Shown: positions 53,025 to 62,790, numbered from the stretch's first letter. The stretch: 64,000 nt of DNA from Massilia sp. Root351 (GCF_001425045.1 NZ_LMDJ01000031.1:187768-251767); one strand, 5' to 3'. Program-made: numbers and translations. The notes: generated by a model from the sequence alone, not told the origin.

Positions 53025-54758
53025 ATGCATATCCTGAAAAGCCCTGCGGCCGGCCTGGCCGTGCTGATGCTGGCGGCCGGTTGCGGCGGCGACACCGCCA
53101 GCGACGCAAGCCCGGCCAGGTCCGCCCTGCGCATGGGGCTGGCCGGCAGCGCGGCCCTGGCCGAGGCCAGCAGCTTCGGCCTGAGCGCGGACGCCAACTT
53201 TTACACCATCGACACCGGCGCCGGGCTGGTGTTCAAGATACGCCGGCTGGACAACGGCGTTAGCACCCAGTCGGCCGGCGACATCGCGTCCATGGTCTAC
53301 AACGGCGTGCAGTACCAGGACCAGTCGCGCGGCAGCCAGGTCAATTCCGGCTTCGACTTCCTGTACACCGGCGTGTCCGCCGTCAGCGTGAACGCGGAGG
53401 CGATCGGCGCCGACTACATCAAGGTGACCGTGGTGGCCGGCAACCTGACCCACTATTACATCGTCAAGAAGGGCGTCAACAACATCTTCATGGGCACCTA
53501 TTTCACCAGCGAGCCGAGCACGCTGGGCCTGGCGCGCTTCATCCTGCGCGTGCCGATCGCCGCGCTGCCCAACGGCCCGGTGCCGTCCGACCTGCGCGGC
53601 ACCACCACCACGGTGGAATCGGGCGACGTGTTCGGCCTGCCGAACGGCCAGACCCGCTCCAAGCACTATTCCAATCTGCGCCTGAAGGACTGGCAGTACA
53701 TCGGCGCCACCAGCGCCAGCGCCGGCATGTGGGTGGTGCGCGACAACAACGAGGGCAACTCGGGCGGGCCGTTCTACCGCAGCCTGCTGAACCAGGCCAC
53801 CGCCACCAACCAGGAGCTGACCTATATCGTCAACTACGGCGAAGCCCAGACCGAAACGCTGCGCACCAATATCCTCAACAGCTACACGCTGGTGTTCAAT
53901 GATGGTAGCGCTCCCGGCGCTGTCGACACCGCCTTCTTCAGCGGCCTGGGCCTGACCGGCTACGTGGGCCCTGCGGGGCGCGGGCGGGTGGCCGGCGTGG
54001 GCCTCACCGGGCGCGACGCGGGCTACGAGTACACGGTCGGCTTCGCCAACGCCACGGCGCAGTACTGGGCCAAGGCCGACCCGGCCACCGGCCACTTCGA
54101 CAGCGCCGGCATGCTGCCTGGCACCTACACCATGAAGGTCTACAAGAACGAATACGCGGTCGACACCCGCAGCGTGACGGTGACGGCTGGCGGCACGGTG
54201 GCGCTGAATACGATCGCCATCGCGGGCGACCCGAGCGCGGCGGCGCCGCTGTGGCGCATCGGCGACTGGGACGGCACGCCGGCCGAGTTCATCAACGGCG
54301 ACAAGGTCACCACCATGCATCCGTCCGACGTGCGCATGGCGTCCTGGTCGCCGGGCGACTACCAGGTCGGCACGTCGAACGCGGCCACCGGCTTCCCGGC
54401 CTACCAGTGGAAGAACGTGAACGGCACGCTGACCATCAAGTTCAACCTGACGCAAAGCCAGATCGCCGACTACCAACTGCGCCTGGGCATTACCGCCGCG
54501 TTCGCCGGCGGCCGGCCCAAGCCGCAAGTGAACGGCTGGATCCCCGCCAACCCGTCGCCGTCCACGCAGCCGTCCACCCGCACGCTGACGGTGGGCACGT
54601 ATCGCGGCAACAACACCATGTACACCTTCAGCGTGCCGGCTTCGGAGTTGCAAGTGGGCCAGAATGTGCTGACGCTGACCGCCATCAGCGGCTCCAGCGG
54701 CGTCACCTACCTCAGTCCCGGCTATGCCTGGGACGCCGTGGACATGATCAAGCAATGA
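53025..54758 (+). CDS. Polysaccharide lyase family 4-like lipoprotein (rhamnogalacturonan lyase)
   Basis: 577 residues. Lipoprotein signal with lipobox LAAGC near residue 19, so surface or periplasm anchored. Three regions as in PL4: a beta-sandwich lyase domain (~45-300), a FnIII-like domain (~315-395: GRVAGVGLTGRDAGYEYTVG), and a jelly-roll C-terminal domain beginning LWRIGDWDGTPAEFINGDKV, with MHPSDVRMASWSP, the PL4 landmark. It would cleave rhamnogalacturonan of plant pectin by beta-elimination. ATG 53025 follows TTGGAG. A PEP-CTERM gene is coupled downstream. Confidence 0.82.
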   Translation: MHILKSPAAGLAVLMLAAGCGGDTASDASPARSALRMGLAGSAALAEASSFGLSADANFYTIDTGAGLVFKIRRLDNGVSTQSAGDIASMVYNGVQYQDQSRGSQVNSGFDFLYTGVSAVSVNAEAIGADYIKVTVVAGNLTHYYIVKKGVNNIFMGTYFTSEPSTLGLARFILRVPIAALPNGPVPSDLRGTTTTVESGDVFGLPNGQTRSKHYSNLRLKDWQYIGATSASAGMWVVRDNNEGNSGGPFYRSLLNQATATNQELTYIVNYGEAQTETLRTNILNSYTLVFNDGSAPGAVDTAFFSGLGLTGYVGPAGRGRVAGVGLTGRDAGYEYTVGFANATAQYWAKADPATGHFDSAGMLPGTYTMKVYKNEYAVDTRSVTVTAGGTVALNTIAIAGDPSAAAPLWRIGDWDGTPAEFINGDKVTTMHPSDVRMASWSPGDYQVGTSNAATGFPAYQWKNVNGTLTIKFNLTQSQIADYQLRLGITAAFAGGRPKPQVNGWIPANPSPSTQPSTRTLTVGTYRGNNTMYTFSVPASELQVGQNVLTLTAISGSSGVTYLSPGYAWDAVDMIKQ

Positions 54759-54769
54759 CGGGAGCGATG

Positions 54770-55450
54770 ATGAAGACGACTTTGCAACGGGCGCTGGCAT
54801 CGGTGCCGGCGATGGCCGCGGCCGCCGCCATGCTGCTGTCCGGCAGCGCGGGGGCTGCGGTGATTGCCACCCTGGGCAGCGGCACGGCCGTCAAGACGGT
54901 CACCAATGCCGCCCATTTCGCGCTGAACACGGCCATGGCCAGCGGCTACGTGGAGGACGGCCTGCTGTTCAGCTACACCGGCTCGGCCAACAACAACGGC
55001 TGCGGCTACGCCGGCGTGGACTGCTACGGCGCGCCAAGCGACCTCAGCCCTGCGTTCAGCGGCAATTACATGGCCTCGTCCGGCAACAACGCCTACATCA
55101 GCATCCGCCTGGCGAGCGGGCTGGACTTCTACAAAGTGGAGTTCGCGGCAGGCAGCAGCTACCTCAACCTGAACGGCTACTGGAAGACGTTCAACGACAG
55201 CGTGCAGACGGGAGCGGGCAATATCAGCCAGCCGCGCGGTGCGGTGCTGGCGCTGGCCGACGCGGCCGGCTTCGACGAGGTGCGCTACTACGCCTTTTCC
55301 ACCGCCAACAGGCAGAGCGGTTTCAGCGGCGCTGCGATCGATGAGGTGAGGGTGGGGGTGCCGGAACCGGCGTCGGTGCTGCTGGTGGCCGTGGGCCTGT
55401 TTGGACTGACGGCGGTGCGCAGGCAGCGCACCGCCGTTGAAGCGGACTAG
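54770..55450 (+). CDS. PEP-CTERM sorting-signal protein
   Basis: 226 residues from ATG 54770 (GGAG five bases upstream; ATG 54755, overlapping the lyase stop, is possible). Signal peptide ending AGA, then a secreted body with Asn/Gly/Tyr-rich repeats of strand, and the tail VPEPASVLLVAVGLFGL followed by basic VRRQR. It lies 11 bases after the lyase stop, so both are probably made together; a role with surface polysaccharide is inferred. Confidence 0.82.
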   Translation: MKTTLQRALASVPAMAAAAAMLLSGSAGAAVIATLGSGTAVKTVTNAAHFALNTAMASGYVEDGLLFSYTGSANNNGCGYAGVDCYGAPSDLSPAFSGNYMASSGNNAYISIRLASGLDFYKVEFAAGSSYLNLNGYWKTFNDSVQTGAGNISQPRGAVLALADAAGFDEVRYYAFSTANRQSGFSGAAIDEVRVGVPEPASVLLVAVGLFGLTAVRRQRTAVEAD

Positions 55451-55457
55451 CCGGGGG

Positions 55458-56771
55458 TTACGCTGCCTTGGCTGCGGCCGGGGCAATTGCAGGCGCGGCG
55501 TGCGCCTCGCCCATCGGCGACGGGTTGGCCAGTTCGCGCTGCATGGTTTCCATGTCCAGCTCGTTTTCCCACTTCGACACCACCACGGCGGCCACGCCGT
55601 TGCCGATGAAGTTGGTCAGCGCGCGGGCTTCGCTCATGAAGCGGTCGATGCCCAGGATCAGCGCCATGCCCGCCACCGGGATGGTCGGCACCACGGCCAG
55701 GGTGGCGGCCAGGGTGATGAAGCCGGCGCCGGTGATGCCGGAGGCGCCCTTCGAGGTCAGCATCGCCACCGCCAGGATGGTCAGTTCCTGGCCCAGGGTC
55801 AGGTCGGTGTTGGTGGCTTGCGCGACGAACAGGGCGGCCATGGTCATGTAGATGTTGGTGCCGTCCAGGTTGAAGGAGTAGCCGGTGGGAACCACCAGGC
55901 CGACCACCGGTTTGGCGCAGCCCAGCTTTTCCAGCTTGCGCATCAGCGAAGGCAGCGCGCTTTCCGACGAGCTGGTGCCCAGCACGATCAGCAGTTCTTC
56001 TTTCACGTAGTTGATGAAGCGGGTGATCGAGAAACCGGTGAACTTGGCGATCGAGCCGAGCACGATGAAGATGAACAGGAAGCAGGTCAGGTAGAACGAA
56101 CCCATCAGCTTGGCCAGCGGCAGCAGCGAATCGATGCCGTATTTGCCGATGGTGAAGGCCATGGCGCCGAACGCGCCGATCGGGGCCACTTTCATGACGA
56201 TGTTGACGATGCCGAAGATGGCGTGCGCCAGCTCGTCGATCAGCTTGGCCAGCGGCCGGCCTTTTTCGCCCAGCAGCGACAGGGCGAAGCCGAACAGCAC
56301 CGAAATCAGCAGCACTTGCAGGATGTCGCCCTTGGCGAAGGCGTCGACCACGGTGTTCGGGATGATGTTCATCACGAAGTCGGTGGTGGACTGGTGCTTG
56401 GCTTTTTCGGTGTACTGGGCGATGGCCTTGGTGTCCAGCGTGGCGGGATCGACGTTGAAGCCGTCGCCCGGGCGCAGGATGTTGGCCACGAACAGGCCGA
56501 TCACCAGCGCGAAGGTGGACACCACCTCGAAGTACAGCAGGGCCTTGCCGCCGACGCGGCCGATTTTCTTGACGTCTTGCATGCCGGCAATGCCGGACAC
56601 CACGGTGCAGAAGATCACCGGGGCGATGATCATCTTGATCAGCTTGATGAAGCCGTCGCCCAGCGGCTTCATGGCGACGGCGTCGCCGGGCAGGTATATG
56701 CCCAGCAGCACGCCGCATAGAATCGCGAACAAGACCTGCACGTACAGGACTTTGTAGAATGGTTTTTTCAT
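55458..56771 (-). CDS. dctA: DctA, C4-dicarboxylate/proton symporter
   Basis: 437 residues of the DAACS family (glutamate/aspartate transporter fold) with about eight membrane helices and two re-entrant loops: LGTSSSESALPSLMRKLEKLG and PTGYSFNLDGTNIYMTMAALF. Imports succinate, fumarate and malate. ATG 56771 is chosen over the extended frame. The Ala-rich end is unusual but harmless. No dctBD two-component genes are adjacent. Confidence 0.95.
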   Translation of the reverse strand: MKKPFYKVLYVQVLFAILCGVLLGIYLPGDAVAMKPLGDGFIKLIKMIIAPVIFCTVVSGIAGMQDVKKIGRVGGKALLYFEVVSTFALVIGLFVANILRPGDGFNVDPATLDTKAIAQYTEKAKHQSTTDFVMNIIPNTVVDAFAKGDILQVLLISVLFGFALSLLGEKGRPLAKLIDELAHAIFGIVNIVMKVAPIGAFGAMAFTIGKYGIDSLLPLAKLMGSFYLTCFLFIFIVLGSIAKFTGFSITRFINYVKEELLIVLGTSSSESALPSLMRKLEKLGCAKPVVGLVVPTGYSFNLDGTNIYMTMAALFVAQATNTDLTLGQELTILAVAMLTSKGASGITGAGFITLAATLAVVPTIPVAGMALILGIDRFMSEARALTNFIGNGVAAVVVSKWENELDMETMQRELANPSPMGEAHAAPAIAPAAAKAA

Positions 56772-56913
56772 GATCGTCTCCCCATTGATAAATCGAATGA
56801 GGCCGATCATGAGGGAAAATAACTGTGTGGACTATTGTGGCAATCACTATTGCGGTTAACCACATTGCGGCTATCCACAATGGTCCGGCGGCAGCGCTTG
56901 CCTTATTGCGCGC

Positions 56914-57708
56914 TTACTGCGCGACCCAGCCGCCGTCCATATTCCAGGCCACGCCGCGCACCTGTTTGGCCGCGTCGCTGCACAGGAACACGGCCAGCGC
57001 GCCCAGTTCCTCGGGCGTGACGAACTCGCCGGACGGCTGCTTGTCGGCCAGCAGCGCTTTCTTGGCCTCGTCGTTGCTCAAGCCGTCCTTCAGGGCGCGC
57101 GCATCGACCTGCTTTTGCACCAGCGGCGTCAGCACGAAGCCGGGACAGATGGCGTTGGCGGTGACGCCGGTCTGCGCCGTTTCCAGCGCGGTCACCTTGG
57201 TCAGGCCCACCAGGCCGTGCTTGGCCGCCACGTAGGCCGATTTGCCGGCCGAACCCACCAAGCCGTGCGCCGAGGCCAGGTTGATGATGCGGCCCCAGTT
57301 CTGCTTGCGCATGAAAGGCAGCGCCAGGCGCGACGTGTGGAAGGCGGAGGTCAGGTTGATGGCGATGATGGAGTCCCATTTTTCGACCGGGAAGTCTTCC
57401 ACGTTGGCCACATGCTGGATGCCGGCGTTGTTGACCACCACGTCCAGGCCGCCGAACTTGTCGGCCGCGAAGGCGAACAGCGCTTCGATTTCCGGCGCTT
57501 TCGACATGTCGGCGTTGTGGTAGGCCGTTTGCACGCCGAATTCGCGCGCCGTGTCCGCTTGCAGCTGGGCGATTTCGGCGGCGTCGCCGAAGCCGTTGAA
57601 CAGGATGTTGGCGCCTTCGGCCGCCAGCGAACGGGCCATGCCCAGGCCGATGCCGGACGTGGAACCGGTGACAAGTGCGGTCTTGCCGCGAAGGAGGGTG
57701 CTGGCCAT
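56914..57708 (-). CDS. bdhA: 3-hydroxybutyrate dehydrogenase
   Basis: 264 residues, SDR. Cofactor motif TGSTSGIGLGMA near residue 14; NNAG; active site NLASAHG and YVAAKHG; DALSNDEAKKALLADKQPSGEFVTPEE-like loop (residues ~190-220) and end GVAWNMDGGWVAQ are typical of D-3-hydroxybutyrate dehydrogenase. Oxidises 3-hydroxybutyrate from PHB to acetoacetate, which ScoAB then activates. Divergent from the hydrolase gene. Confidence 0.9.
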   Translation of the reverse strand: MASTLLRGKTALVTGSTSGIGLGMARSLAAEGANILFNGFGDAAEIAQLQADTAREFGVQTAYHNADMSKAPEIEALFAFAADKFGGLDVVVNNAGIQHVANVEDFPVEKWDSIIAINLTSAFHTSRLALPFMRKQNWGRIINLASAHGLVGSAGKSAYVAAKHGLVGLTKVTALETAQTGVTANAICPGFVLTPLVQKQVDARALKDGLSNDEAKKALLADKQPSGEFVTPEELGALAVFLCSDAAKQVRGVAWNMDGGWVAQ

Positions 57709-57834
57709 GGAGTTCCTTTATAGAGTGAATCGAAATCTGCGGGTTGTCGGATGGGAAATGCGTGCGCTACACTTCTTCAAGATTTTAAGCCCAACGCCGG
57801 GTAAAATGTCGTACGTTGAAAAAAAGGAATCAGC

Positions 57835-58716
57835 ATGATCGAGGCAAAAATAAAGTCTGTGCAGTGCATTTCGCCCAGCGGCTTGCACCAGATGGCCTAC
57901 AAGGAATGGGGCGACGAGGACAATCCCAACGTGCTGGTCTGCGTGCATGGCGTGACGCGCGTTTCCGACGATTTCGATAATATGGCGCGCGCGCTGGCCG
58001 GCCACTACCGCGTGGTGGCGCCGGACGTGGTGGGCCGCGGCCGTTCCGGCCGCCTGCGCAACCCCGAACTGTACCGCCTGCCGCAGTATGTGTCCGACAT
58101 GGTGACCCTGGTGGCGCGCGTGACCGCGCGCGGCCCGCGCCAGACGGTGGACTGGTTCGGCACCTCGATGGGCGGCCTGATCGGCATGGGCCTGGCCTCG
58201 CTGCCGGACAGCCCGGTCAGCAAGCTGGTGCTCAACGATATCGGCCCGGTGCTCGACCCGGACGCGCTGCGGCGCATCGGCGACTACATCGGCCAGGACC
58301 TGCGCTTCCCGAGCTTTGAACTGGGCGCCAAGTTCGTGCGCGACGTGTCGCTGCCGTTCGGCCCGCATACCGACGACGAGTGGCACAAGCTGGCCGCCGA
58401 CGTCTTGCGCCAGGATCAGGACGGCCAGTGGGTGCGCCACTATGATATGGGACTGGCCCAGCCGTTCCGCTCGGCCACGCCCGAATCGGCGCGCGCCGAC
58501 GAGGCCATGCTGTGGGCCGCCTATGACGCGATCCGCTGCCCGACCCTGCTGGTGCGCGGCGCCCAATCCGATTTGCTGTCGCCGGCGACGGCATTGAGCA
58601 TGACACAGCGCGGGCCAAAAGCCACGCTGGTGGAGATACCGGACGTCGGTCACGCTCCCACCTTCCTGCATGGCGACCAGATCGCCATCGCCAAGAAGTT
58701 TTTACTTGACCTATAA
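57835..58716 (+). CDS. Alpha/beta hydrolase
   Basis: 293 residues. Oxyanion start VLVCVHGVTRVSDDF, nucleophile elbow GTSMGGLIGMG, and catalytic His in DVGHAPTFLH. No signal peptide. Substrate unknown; esterase or lactonase types are possible, and the neighbouring PHB enzyme suggests but does not prove a hydroxyalkanoate ester. Good ribosome site AAAGGA before ATG 57835. Confidence 0.87.
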   Translation: MIEAKIKSVQCISPSGLHQMAYKEWGDEDNPNVLVCVHGVTRVSDDFDNMARALAGHYRVVAPDVVGRGRSGRLRNPELYRLPQYVSDMVTLVARVTARGPRQTVDWFGTSMGGLIGMGLASLPDSPVSKLVLNDIGPVLDPDALRRIGDYIGQDLRFPSFELGAKFVRDVSLPFGPHTDDEWHKLAADVLRQDQDGQWVRHYDMGLAQPFRSATPESARADEAMLWAAYDAIRCPTLLVRGAQSDLLSPATALSMTQRGPKATLVEIPDVGHAPTFLHGDQIAIAKKFLLDL

Positions 58717-58736
58717 ACCTTTAGAAAGAACATCGT

Positions 58737-59087
58737 ATGGAAATCACCCGCCTGCACGTTGGCAAACGCCTGTCCGAAGTCGCCATCCATAACGGCACCG
58801 TCTACCTGGCCGGCCAGATCGCCGAAGACACCAGCAAGGACATCGTGGGCCAGACCCAGGAAGTGCTGGCCGCCGTCGACCGCCTGCTGGCCGAAGCCGG
58901 CAGCGACAAGACCTGCATCCTGAGCACCGCCATCTACATCAAGGACATGGCCCTGTTCCCGGGCATGAACGAAGTGTGGGACAGCTGGGTCGCCCAGGGC
59001 CACACGCCGCCGCGCGCGACCGTGGAAGCCACGCTGGCCAATCCGGCCTGCCTGGTGGAAGTGGTGGTGGTCGCAGCACAGCGTTAA
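58737..59087 (+). CDS. RidA/YjgF-family protein
   Basis: 116 residues. VYLAGQIAEDTSKDIVGQTQEVLAAVDRLLAEAG and TPPRATVEATLANPACLVEVVVVA are family landmarks, including the conserved Arg. RidA proteins hydrolyse reactive enamines/imines. The usual active-site residues of subfamily RidA are only partly present, so it may be an Rid2-7-type variant. It lies 20 bases after the hydrolase. Confidence 0.9.
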   Translation: MEITRLHVGKRLSEVAIHNGTVYLAGQIAEDTSKDIVGQTQEVLAAVDRLLAEAGSDKTCILSTAIYIKDMALFPGMNEVWDSWVAQGHTPPRATVEATLANPACLVEVVVVAAQR

Positions 59088-59173
59088 GCACTGCGCGCGC
59101 CAGGCGCGCCAGGCAGTGGGCAACAAGCATAACCCCGCAACTGCGGGGATGATTCAACAAAGTAAGAGGTATC

Positions 59174-61423
59174 ATGGTTTCTATCGCAGCGCTCAACAGC
59201 GCAACGTCGGACCAGCTGGTCCAGGGCCTGTCGGCCGAAGACGGCGCGCGGGTGCTGGCCGCGCTTGACCTGGCCAGCGCAGCGTATGGCGACAAGACCT
59301 GCAGCAGCGGCCAGAGTGCGTTCGAGTTCGCCGTCGGCGTCGCGAGCACGCTGGCCTTCCTGCGTATCGATGCGGAAACCCGCATCGCCGGCCTGATGTT
59401 CGAGGCAACCCTGCTCGATCCATCCCAGGCCCCGAATATCGAACCCCGTTTCGGTCCCGCCGTGGCTGAACTGGTCAGCGGCGTGCGCCAGCTGATCCGC
59501 CTGCGCGAGCTGACCCAGACCCAGCCTTCCGGCACGCCCGGGCGCGGCAAGAACGCGGCCCAGCAGGCCGTGGCGCAAGTGGAAACGCTGCGCAAGATGC
59601 TGCTGGCCATGGCCAGCGACATGCGCGTGGTGCTGGTGCGCCTGGCCTCCTGCGTGACCACCTTGCGCTATTTCGCCGACATCAAGCGTTTTGACGAGGT
59701 GACCCACAGCTACGGCCGCGAAACGCTGGACCTGTACGCGCCGCTGGCCAACCGGCTCGGCATCTGGCAGCTGAAATGGGAGCTGGAAGACCTGTCGTTC
59801 CGCTTCATCGAACCGGATGCGTACAAGCGCATCGCCAAGATGCTGGAAGAAAAGCGCATGATGCGCGAAGGCTTCGTGTCGTCCTCCATCACGCGCCTGC
59901 AGAACGAGCTCAACAGCGCAGGCATCAAGGCTGAAGTGTTCGGCCGGCCCAAGCACATCTACTCGATCTGGAGCAAGATGCGCGGCAAGGAGCTGGACTT
60001 CACGGAGCTGTACGACGTGCGCGCCTTCCGCGTCATCGTCGACGACGTCAAGACCTGCTACACCGTGCTGGGCGTGGTGCACAACATCTGGACCCCGATC
60101 CCGAAAGAATTCGACGACTACATCTCGCGGCCCAAGCCGAACGGCTACCGCTCGCTGCACACGGTGGTGACGGCCGACGACGGCCGCCCGCTGGAAGTGC
60201 AGATCCGCACCCAGGAAATGCACAACTTCGCCGAATACGGCGTGGCCGCGCACTGGCGCTACAAGGAGGAGGGCGGTTCCAACTTCCAGGGCCAGAAGTA
60301 CGACGAAAAGATCGCCTGGCTGCGCCAGCTGCTGGCCTGGAAATCGGACGTGGCCGACACCGTGGTGGGCCAGGAGGAAGTGCAGCGCGAATGGGTGGAA
60401 AAGCTCAAGTCCGCCTCGCTGGACGACCGCATCTTCGTGCTCACGCCGCAGGCGCGCGTGCTGGAGCTGCCGGTGGGGGCCACACCGATCGACTTCGCCT
60501 ACCATTTGCACAGCGACGTGGGCCACCGTTGCCGCGGCGCGCGCGTGGACGGCATCATGGTGCCGCTCAACACCGCGCTGAAGAACGGCCAGACCTGCGA
60601 GATCATTACCGCCAAGGGCGCGCCCGGCACGGCCGGGCCGTCGCGCGACTGGCTCAATCCCGAATACACGGTGGCCACCCGCACCCGTTCCAAGATCCGT
60701 GCCTGGTTCCACGCCATCGACCAGCAGGAAACGCTGTCGCACGGGCGCGCCATGGTGGAGAAATCGCTGCAGCGCGAAGGCAAGACCGCGGTCAACCTGG
60801 AGGCGCTGGCGAACAAGCTCGGCTTCGCCAAGGTGGACGACCTGTTCATCTCGGTGGGCAAGGAAGAGTTCAGCCTGCGCCACGTGGAGCAGGCGCTGCA
60901 CGACACGGGCGAGCCGGTCGAAGTGGAAGATGCGGTGGTGCTCGGCAAGAGCCGCGCCTCCAGCGTGGAGCAGGGCGCCAAGTCCGGCGTGCTGGTGGTG
61001 GGCACGGACGGGCTGATGACGCAGCTGGCCAAGTGCTGCAAGCCGGCGCCGCCGGACAGCATCGTCGGCTTCGTCACGCGCGGCAAGGGCGTGTCGATCC
61101 ACCGCGCCACGTGCAAGAACTTCGCCGAGATGCGCGCCAAGGCGCCGGAGCGCGTCATCGTCACCGAATGGGGGCGCGCGGTCAACGAGACCGTCTACCC
61201 GGTCGGCATCTTCGTGCTGGCGGGCGACCGCCAGGGCCTGCTGCGCGACATTTCCGAGATTTTCTCGCGTGAAAAGCTCAACGTCATCGGCGTCAACACG
61301 CAGAGCGCGAAAGGGCAGGCGCGCATGACCTTCACTGCTGAAATCGGCTCCACCGCGCAGCTGCAAAAAGCCCTGTCGGCGATCGCCGAAGTCAGCGGCG
61401 TGCTGGAAGCGCGCCGCTCCTGA
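59174..61423 (+). CDS. relA: RelA, (p)ppGpp synthetase
   Basis: 749 residues. The N-terminal HD region is degenerate (IAGLMFEATLLD where the hydrolase HD motif would be), so it lacks ppGpp hydrolysis. The synthetase domain has YDVRAFRVIVDDVKTCYTVLG and the acidic EFDDYISRPKPNGYRSLH, the EXDD form typical of monofunctional RelA rather than the RXKD of SpoT. A TGS domain (DDRIFVLTPQARVLELPVGATPIDFAY), a helical/zinc-finger part, and a C-terminal ACT domain follow. It senses uncharged tRNA on ribosomes. Confidence 0.95.
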   Translation: MVSIAALNSATSDQLVQGLSAEDGARVLAALDLASAAYGDKTCSSGQSAFEFAVGVASTLAFLRIDAETRIAGLMFEATLLDPSQAPNIEPRFGPAVAELVSGVRQLIRLRELTQTQPSGTPGRGKNAAQQAVAQVETLRKMLLAMASDMRVVLVRLASCVTTLRYFADIKRFDEVTHSYGRETLDLYAPLANRLGIWQLKWELEDLSFRFIEPDAYKRIAKMLEEKRMMREGFVSSSITRLQNELNSAGIKAEVFGRPKHIYSIWSKMRGKELDFTELYDVRAFRVIVDDVKTCYTVLGVVHNIWTPIPKEFDDYISRPKPNGYRSLHTVVTADDGRPLEVQIRTQEMHNFAEYGVAAHWRYKEEGGSNFQGQKYDEKIAWLRQLLAWKSDVADTVVGQEEVQREWVEKLKSASLDDRIFVLTPQARVLELPVGATPIDFAYHLHSDVGHRCRGARVDGIMVPLNTALKNGQTCEIITAKGAPGTAGPSRDWLNPEYTVATRTRSKIRAWFHAIDQQETLSHGRAMVEKSLQREGKTAVNLEALANKLGFAKVDDLFISVGKEEFSLRHVEQALHDTGEPVEVEDAVVLGKSRASSVEQGAKSGVLVVGTDGLMTQLAKCCKPAPPDSIVGFVTRGKGVSIHRATCKNFAEMRAKAPERVIVTEWGRAVNETVYPVGIFVLAGDRQGLLRDISEIFSREKLNVIGVNTQSAKGQARMTFTAEIGSTAQLQKALSAIAEVSGVLEARRS

Positions 61424-61429
61424 TTGCGC

Positions 61430-62338
61430 TCAGGCCGCCAGTTCGGCCTGCAGCGTCACGTGGTCGATGCCATGCCGCGCCAGCAGCATGGCCTTGATGG
61501 CGGCCAGGATGGCCGGCCAGTCCTGCAGGTCGCGCACCTCGATGTGGCCGATCAGCGCAGGCTGGCCGGGGGACATCGACCACACGTGCAGGTCGTGCAC
61601 CGACGCCACGCCCGCCACCTGTTCCAGGTCCGCGCCCACCTGCAGATAGTCGATGTGGCCGGGCACGCCTTCCATCAGGTGATGGTAGGACTCGCGCAGG
61701 ATCTCCACGGTCGACTTCAGTATCAGCAGCGACACCAGGATGGACAGCAGCGGATCGATCTGCATCCAGCCGGTGTACCAGATCACCGCGCCGGCAATCA
61801 GCGCGGCAATGGAACCGAGCAAGTCGCCCATCACGTGCACCAGCGCGGCGCGCGTGTTCATGCTTTTCTTGTCGTGCGACAGCACCCAGGCCACCGCCAG
61901 GTTCACGCCCAGGCCGATGCCCGCCACCACGAACACCATGCCGCCCTGCACCTGCTGCGGCGCGCTGAAGCGCTGCACGGCTTCGAACACGATCCAGCCC
62001 ACCACGCCCAGCATCAGCAGGCCGTTGACGAAGGCGGCCAGCGCCTCGGCGCGGCCATAGCCGAAGGAGTAGCGCGCCGACGGCGGCCGCTTGGCGATCA
62101 GCTGCGCCAGCAGGGCCAGGCCCAGCGCGGCGGCGTCGGTCACCATGTGGCCGGCGTCCGAGATCAGGGCCAGCGAATTGGCCAGGAAGCCGGACACCGC
62201 TTCCACCCCGGCAAAGCCCAGCGTGAGCGCCACCGCCCAGCCCAGCACTTTCAGGCTGCGGTCTCCCGTGTAGTGTTTGTGCTGGGCGTCGCCCGCGCGG
62301 TGCGCGTGCAGGTGGGCGGTGTCGGTATCGAGGTGCAT
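61430..62338 (-). CDS. Cation diffusion facilitator metal exporter
   Basis: 302 residues from ATG 62338. His-rich start (HLDTDTAHLHAH), six membrane helices, and metal site pairs in SDAGHMVTDA (TM2) and HVMGDLLGSI (TM5). A cytoplasmic C-terminal domain has VHDLHVWSMSPGQPALIGH. CzcD/ZitB type, probably zinc. Convergent with relA, six bases apart. Confidence 0.9.
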   Translation of the reverse strand: MHLDTDTAHLHAHRAGDAQHKHYTGDRSLKVLGWAVALTLGFAGVEAVSGFLANSLALISDAGHMVTDAAALGLALLAQLIAKRPPSARYSFGYGRAEALAAFVNGLLMLGVVGWIVFEAVQRFSAPQQVQGGMVFVVAGIGLGVNLAVAWVLSHDKKSMNTRAALVHVMGDLLGSIAALIAGAVIWYTGWMQIDPLLSILVSLLILKSTVEILRESYHHLMEGVPGHIDYLQVGADLEQVAGVASVHDLHVWSMSPGQPALIGHIEVRDLQDWPAILAAIKAMLLARHGIDHVTLQAELAA

Positions 62339-62343
62339 AGGCG

Positions 62344-62790
62344 TTATTTGTAAGTGCCGCAGGTGATGATGTATTGGCCCACCTGGCGGAACCAGGCCGA
62401 CTTGGCGTGCATCTGCTGGGTCGTCGGGTGTACCCACTTATAGTCGACCGGACCTTGCTGGCCTTTGCTGGCTTTGTCCAGGATCTCGCGCACGAAGTAC
62501 TTGTCGTCCTCGTCGCGGTAGTTGTATACGTTGAGGCCGACCAGGCGCGGAATGGCCCCGTGCGCCATTACCTTACCATGCTCGTCGTAGATCACGATAT
62601 AGAGGTCGCGGTGGATGAAGCGGCCCTTGGGATTGCTGGCTTCGAAGAAGGTCTTGGCCGGCCCCTGGTCCGCCAGGTAGGCGGCGGTCTTGTTGACCAG
62701 GGCGAGGGCGTCGGCCGGCGTGCCGTGGCCGCTGGCGCAGGCGCACAGGCTGAACAGCGCTGCGGCCAGAAAAGTTAACAACTGTTTCAT
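62344..62790 (-). CDS. Secreted single Cache-domain protein
   Basis: 148 residues from ATG 62790. Signal peptide (LTFLAAALFSLCACAS, with a possible lipobox). The body resembles sCache_2 sensor domains of chemoreceptors: ALALVNKTAAYLADQGPAKTFFEAS, DLYIVIYDEHGKVMAHG, and LVGLNVYNYRDEDDKYFVREI. There is no membrane helix or signalling domain after it, so it is a free periplasmic ligand binder. It lies five bases upstream of the CDF gene's start in one transcript. Confidence 0.85.
   Translation of the reverse strand: MKQLLTFLAAALFSLCACASGHGTPADALALVNKTAAYLADQGPAKTFFEASNPKGRFIHRDLYIVIYDEHGKVMAHGAIPRLVGLNVYNYRDEDDKYFVREILDKASKGQQGPVDYKWVHPTTQQMHAKSAWFRQVGQYIITCGTYK

Noticed and set aside
59091..59140. 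Hairpins before relA (CACTGC...GCAGTG and CCCCGCAACTGCGGGG)
   Set aside because: No T-run follows either stem and no function can be argued; they may slow or stabilise the transcript, but the evidence is too thin.
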